Under the pieces are notes generated by a model. That model was not told the origin of the DNA, did no database searches, and saw only the letters and a program-made list of their open reading frames with translations. Shown one piece after another: positions 31,032 through 32,772 of a stretch of 32,772 bases of DNA. How positions within the stretch are numbered: the stretch's first letter is position 1; the number at the start of each line of letters is the position of its first letter. Source of the DNA: Stemphylium vesicarium (taxonomy: Eukaryota; Ascomycota; Dothideomycetes; Pleosporales; Pleosporaceae); contig QXCR01000235.1 of NCBI GenBank assembly GCA_004380135.1, forward strand, positions 1 to 32,772, read 5' to 3'. The translations under genes were made by a program, and so were the position numbers.

Positions 31032-31774
31032 AATCGGGCCAGTTGAGTGACGAATTGTCACGGTGTTAGTATGTACAACTATGTGACTACCCCCAGAGAA
31101 GGACCTATACCTATTTTGGACTAGCATTATTTACAGTCCCTACTAGATAACTCACCGTAACTCCATCTACGAAGTACATATCCCAGTTCCATGTCTCCAC
31201 TGCTGTATCACGTAGTACACCTGATCGTTGCTCTACACATCACCGCTTTCCTACTATATACATTGTCCATGGCAACATACAATAGAACCGCAGTTCGATC
31301 CTTCGATTTCTTCTGCATATGCGCAATTTTCACACCGCGACAACATTACAATAGGATTTGATGTGACCGCATGGAAAGTACGTCGTGATTAAATCATGAT
31401 GCATAAGCACAGGGCTCTTCTTACGTTCTGACGGCTGGAAGCAGGGTGTCCTGTTGCATGCAAGCGGCTTCAGAATGTGTGCCGCCCAGCAAACAGAATG
31501 CTGCAATCACCCAATGTCGGGATCGGGTGGCAAAGCACGGTTATCGGTTACCGGTACGAAGGAGCTCGTTTTTAGTAAGGAATATTCGGCCCGTGCGCCA
31601 ACTTCACATTCTTGGCTTAAGTAGAGCTTGGCGGCGGGGTAGCTCCTGTAGGCTACGGTAATATAGTGCGGGAATAGCACGTTTTTAGAGGTGCGACAGA
31701 ACTGGAATAACTCTAGGTCAGAGTTGTTCTGGACGTCTGGTCTTATGAATATGTGAATGCGGCTCCTGCTGTTA
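31032..31774. other. no gene supported
   Basis: Sequence upstream of the zinc-finger gene, probably containing its promoter. A TGTCACGGTG motif at 31056 resembles the start of LTR-like elements but no matching end was found. A 97-codon minus-strand frame (31507-31800) has no recognised motif and runs into the pogo terminal region. Confidence 0.45.
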
Positions 31775-31992
31775 CGTGCCCGTGCGCAGTGTGCCCGCAT
31801 TCACAGTGTGCCCCGCTGAACACCAACGCGCGTCTCAACACCACAGCTCCAACGCGCGATAACTCTATAACTATAGCTCTAATTAATAAAGTAATTAAAG
31901 ACCTAAAATTATAAAGTTTAAAAGAATAATCAATATTAAAAGAAGTTACTAAAAAGTATAGTATTAACTAGTAACTCTTGTCAGGACGCAGC

Positions 31993-32093
31993 TGTCACGA
32001 TCAAACCCTACGCCACTTGACCAAGCACCACCAAAAAGGTACAGTGTTCCGAATAGGAATACTGGGTGTAGGATAGCATATATACTCGTCACA
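31993..32093. mobile_element. very short LTR-like element (101 bp)
   Basis: Starts TGTCACGATC and ends CTCGTCACA, with a perfect 5-bp duplication GCAGC (31988-31992 and 32094-32098). A TATA-like CATATATAC lies near the right end. No internal sequence or coding capacity. Small for an LTR; it could also be a MITE with 5-bp duplication. Confidence 0.65.
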
Positions 32094-32166
32094 GCAGCCC
32101 CGCACCATTACGCCATGCAACCAAAAGGTACGTATGATCAGTGAACTACAAATCATGGTGCAGGAT

Positions 32167-32454
32167 TGTAACGAGGCTACCTCCCTCGTTACAGCTACAG
32201 CCAAGACCAGACTTAGAGTCAACCCCGAGTCGCTTCGGACCTAATCCTAACTTAGTTCTAACTTAGCCCTCCCTAGCCTACATGTATTTAAGCCTGCTAT
32301 TCCCTAGATATAGATAGGCAGTTTTCTATAATCCTTTCGTACAAGACCTATAGGTATTAATAGATCTTAGGTTACGGTTCTCCCACGGACTCCCATATGC
32401 CTCTGAGTGAGATCACGCCGAGTTCGGATCTCTTGTCTTGCCTGCGTCGTTACA
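32167..32454 (+). mobile_element. solo-LTR-like element (288 bp)
   Basis: Starts TGTAACGAGG and ends GCGTCGTTACA, with a perfect 5-bp duplication AGGAT (32162-32166 and 32455-32459). The core has a TATA-like TGTATTTAAGCC near 32282. The first 10 bp are inverted just inside (CCTCGTTACA at 32184-32193), forming a 27-bp fold-back at the left end. Inserted in the internally deleted pogo element. Confidence 0.78.
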
Positions 32455-32772
32455 AGGATAGTATATATCGTCGTCTGGCCTGACACGGCTTGACAAGAGA
32501 AGCGTAATAGAGTCTAGAGATACTAGATATATTAGTAGGTAAGCTCTTAATCTATAATAGGAGTTAGAGTTTATGGAGTATATTACTAAGCTTACTAAGT
32601 AAGGCCTACCCCCTATAAAAGAGATAAGTGGCGCTGTCCACTGGTCTCCTCGCAAGTTGCGTGAGGCTCGAGCTAGAGAAGCAGTACGGGAGCGAGATGA
32701 GACGGAGGAGAAACTCCAAAAAGCACAGGCTAAGAAGAAGCGTAAGGAGGCTCAACTACAGCGTCAAGTTGA

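Larger units (their letters stand above)
31775..32772 (+). pseudogene. pogo-like element 3, internally deleted, with two LTR-like insertions, cut by the window edge
   Basis: The left terminal region has CAGTGTGCCC at 31787 and 31804 (17 bp apart). A decayed N-terminal helix-turn-helix segment follows (31862-31980, with TAA/TAG codons and AT-rich bias). After two insertions a second N-terminal piece, EYITKLTK, stop, GLPPIKE (about 32575-32625), runs straight into SGAVHWSPRKLREARAREAV, which belongs to the C-terminal tail. The whole DDE catalytic region, normally several hundred codons, is missing between them. The tail, Lys/Glu/Gln-rich, continues beyond 32772. It could only move if a transposase were supplied by another copy. 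Confidence 0.7.

Noticed and set aside
31056..31160. Additional LTR-like element starting TGTCACGGTG
   Set aside because: No matching CA end with inverted termini and no 5-bp duplication could be found.
31507..31800. 97-codon minus-strand frame as a host gene
   Set aside because: No motif or splice structure supports it, and its start lies within the pogo terminal repeats.
1..32772. CRISPR arrays, tRNA or rRNA genes, bacterial operons
   Set aside because: No regularly spaced repeat array, tRNA cloverleaf motifs or rRNA-like sequence was seen. Short GGTTCGA motifs (for example near 9483 and 23136) lack the rest of a tRNA, and the latter is inside transposase coding sequence.

Overview
The window reads as a repeat-rich, gene-poor stretch of a filamentous ascomycete genome, most likely a Dothideomycete (inferred; genus not resolved). 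Signs are short introns (46-61 nt) with GT..CTAAC..AG signals, fungal-specific gene families, pogo/Fot1-like and hAT-like DNA transposons, a Tad-like LINE, and old Ty3/Gypsy and Copia copies whose coding frames are littered with TAA/TAG codons, the pattern expected of repeat-induced point mutation (RIP).

Layout. 1-6.7 kb: pogo tail debris, a heavily decayed plus-strand Gypsy element carrying a 201-bp GC-rich insertion, a 223-bp LTR-like segment, a decayed minus-strand Copia element, and a pogo 3' fragment. 6.8-9.8 kb: a non-repetitive pocket bounded by two related LTR-like elements. It contains a two-exon minus-strand gene for a small secreted cysteine-rich protein with its own TATA box, and a 57-bp tandem repeat. 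9.97-12 kb: a pogo element (minus) whose transposase is split by a 196-bp LTR-like insertion. 12-13 kb: AT-rich decay with a second copy of the 200-bp element. 13.3-16.8 kb: remnant of an Hsp70-like gene split by a 3,087-bp hAT element with intact ends and a perfect 8-bp target duplication. 17.3-18.1 kb: a pogo transposase tail carrying a 118-bp hAT-type MITE. 19.0-22.2 kb: single-copy sequence with a divergent gene pair, a seven-helix rhodopsin-like membrane protein (minus, with a frame problem) and a complete nitrilase (plus). 22.35-27.14 kb: a nest in which a pogo element is split by a Tad-like LINE that is itself split by an LTR-like element; a further LTR-like element lies in the pogo 3' region. 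27.2-29.95 kb: a second hAT element with four internal nonsense codons. 30.1-31.0 kb: an intact multi-C2H2 zinc-finger gene. 31.8 kb to the edge: an internally deleted pogo element with two more LTR-like insertions.

Only four host genes look potentially functional: the secreted protein, the rhodopsin-like protein, the nitrilase and the zinc-finger protein. The most interesting is the secreted cysteine-rich protein, which is easily missed because neither exon is long. The most interesting non-coding pattern is a shared 17-bp-spaced pair of direct subrepeats in the terminal repeats of three otherwise different pogo elements. All protein identities rest on reading motifs by eye; no database search was possible.
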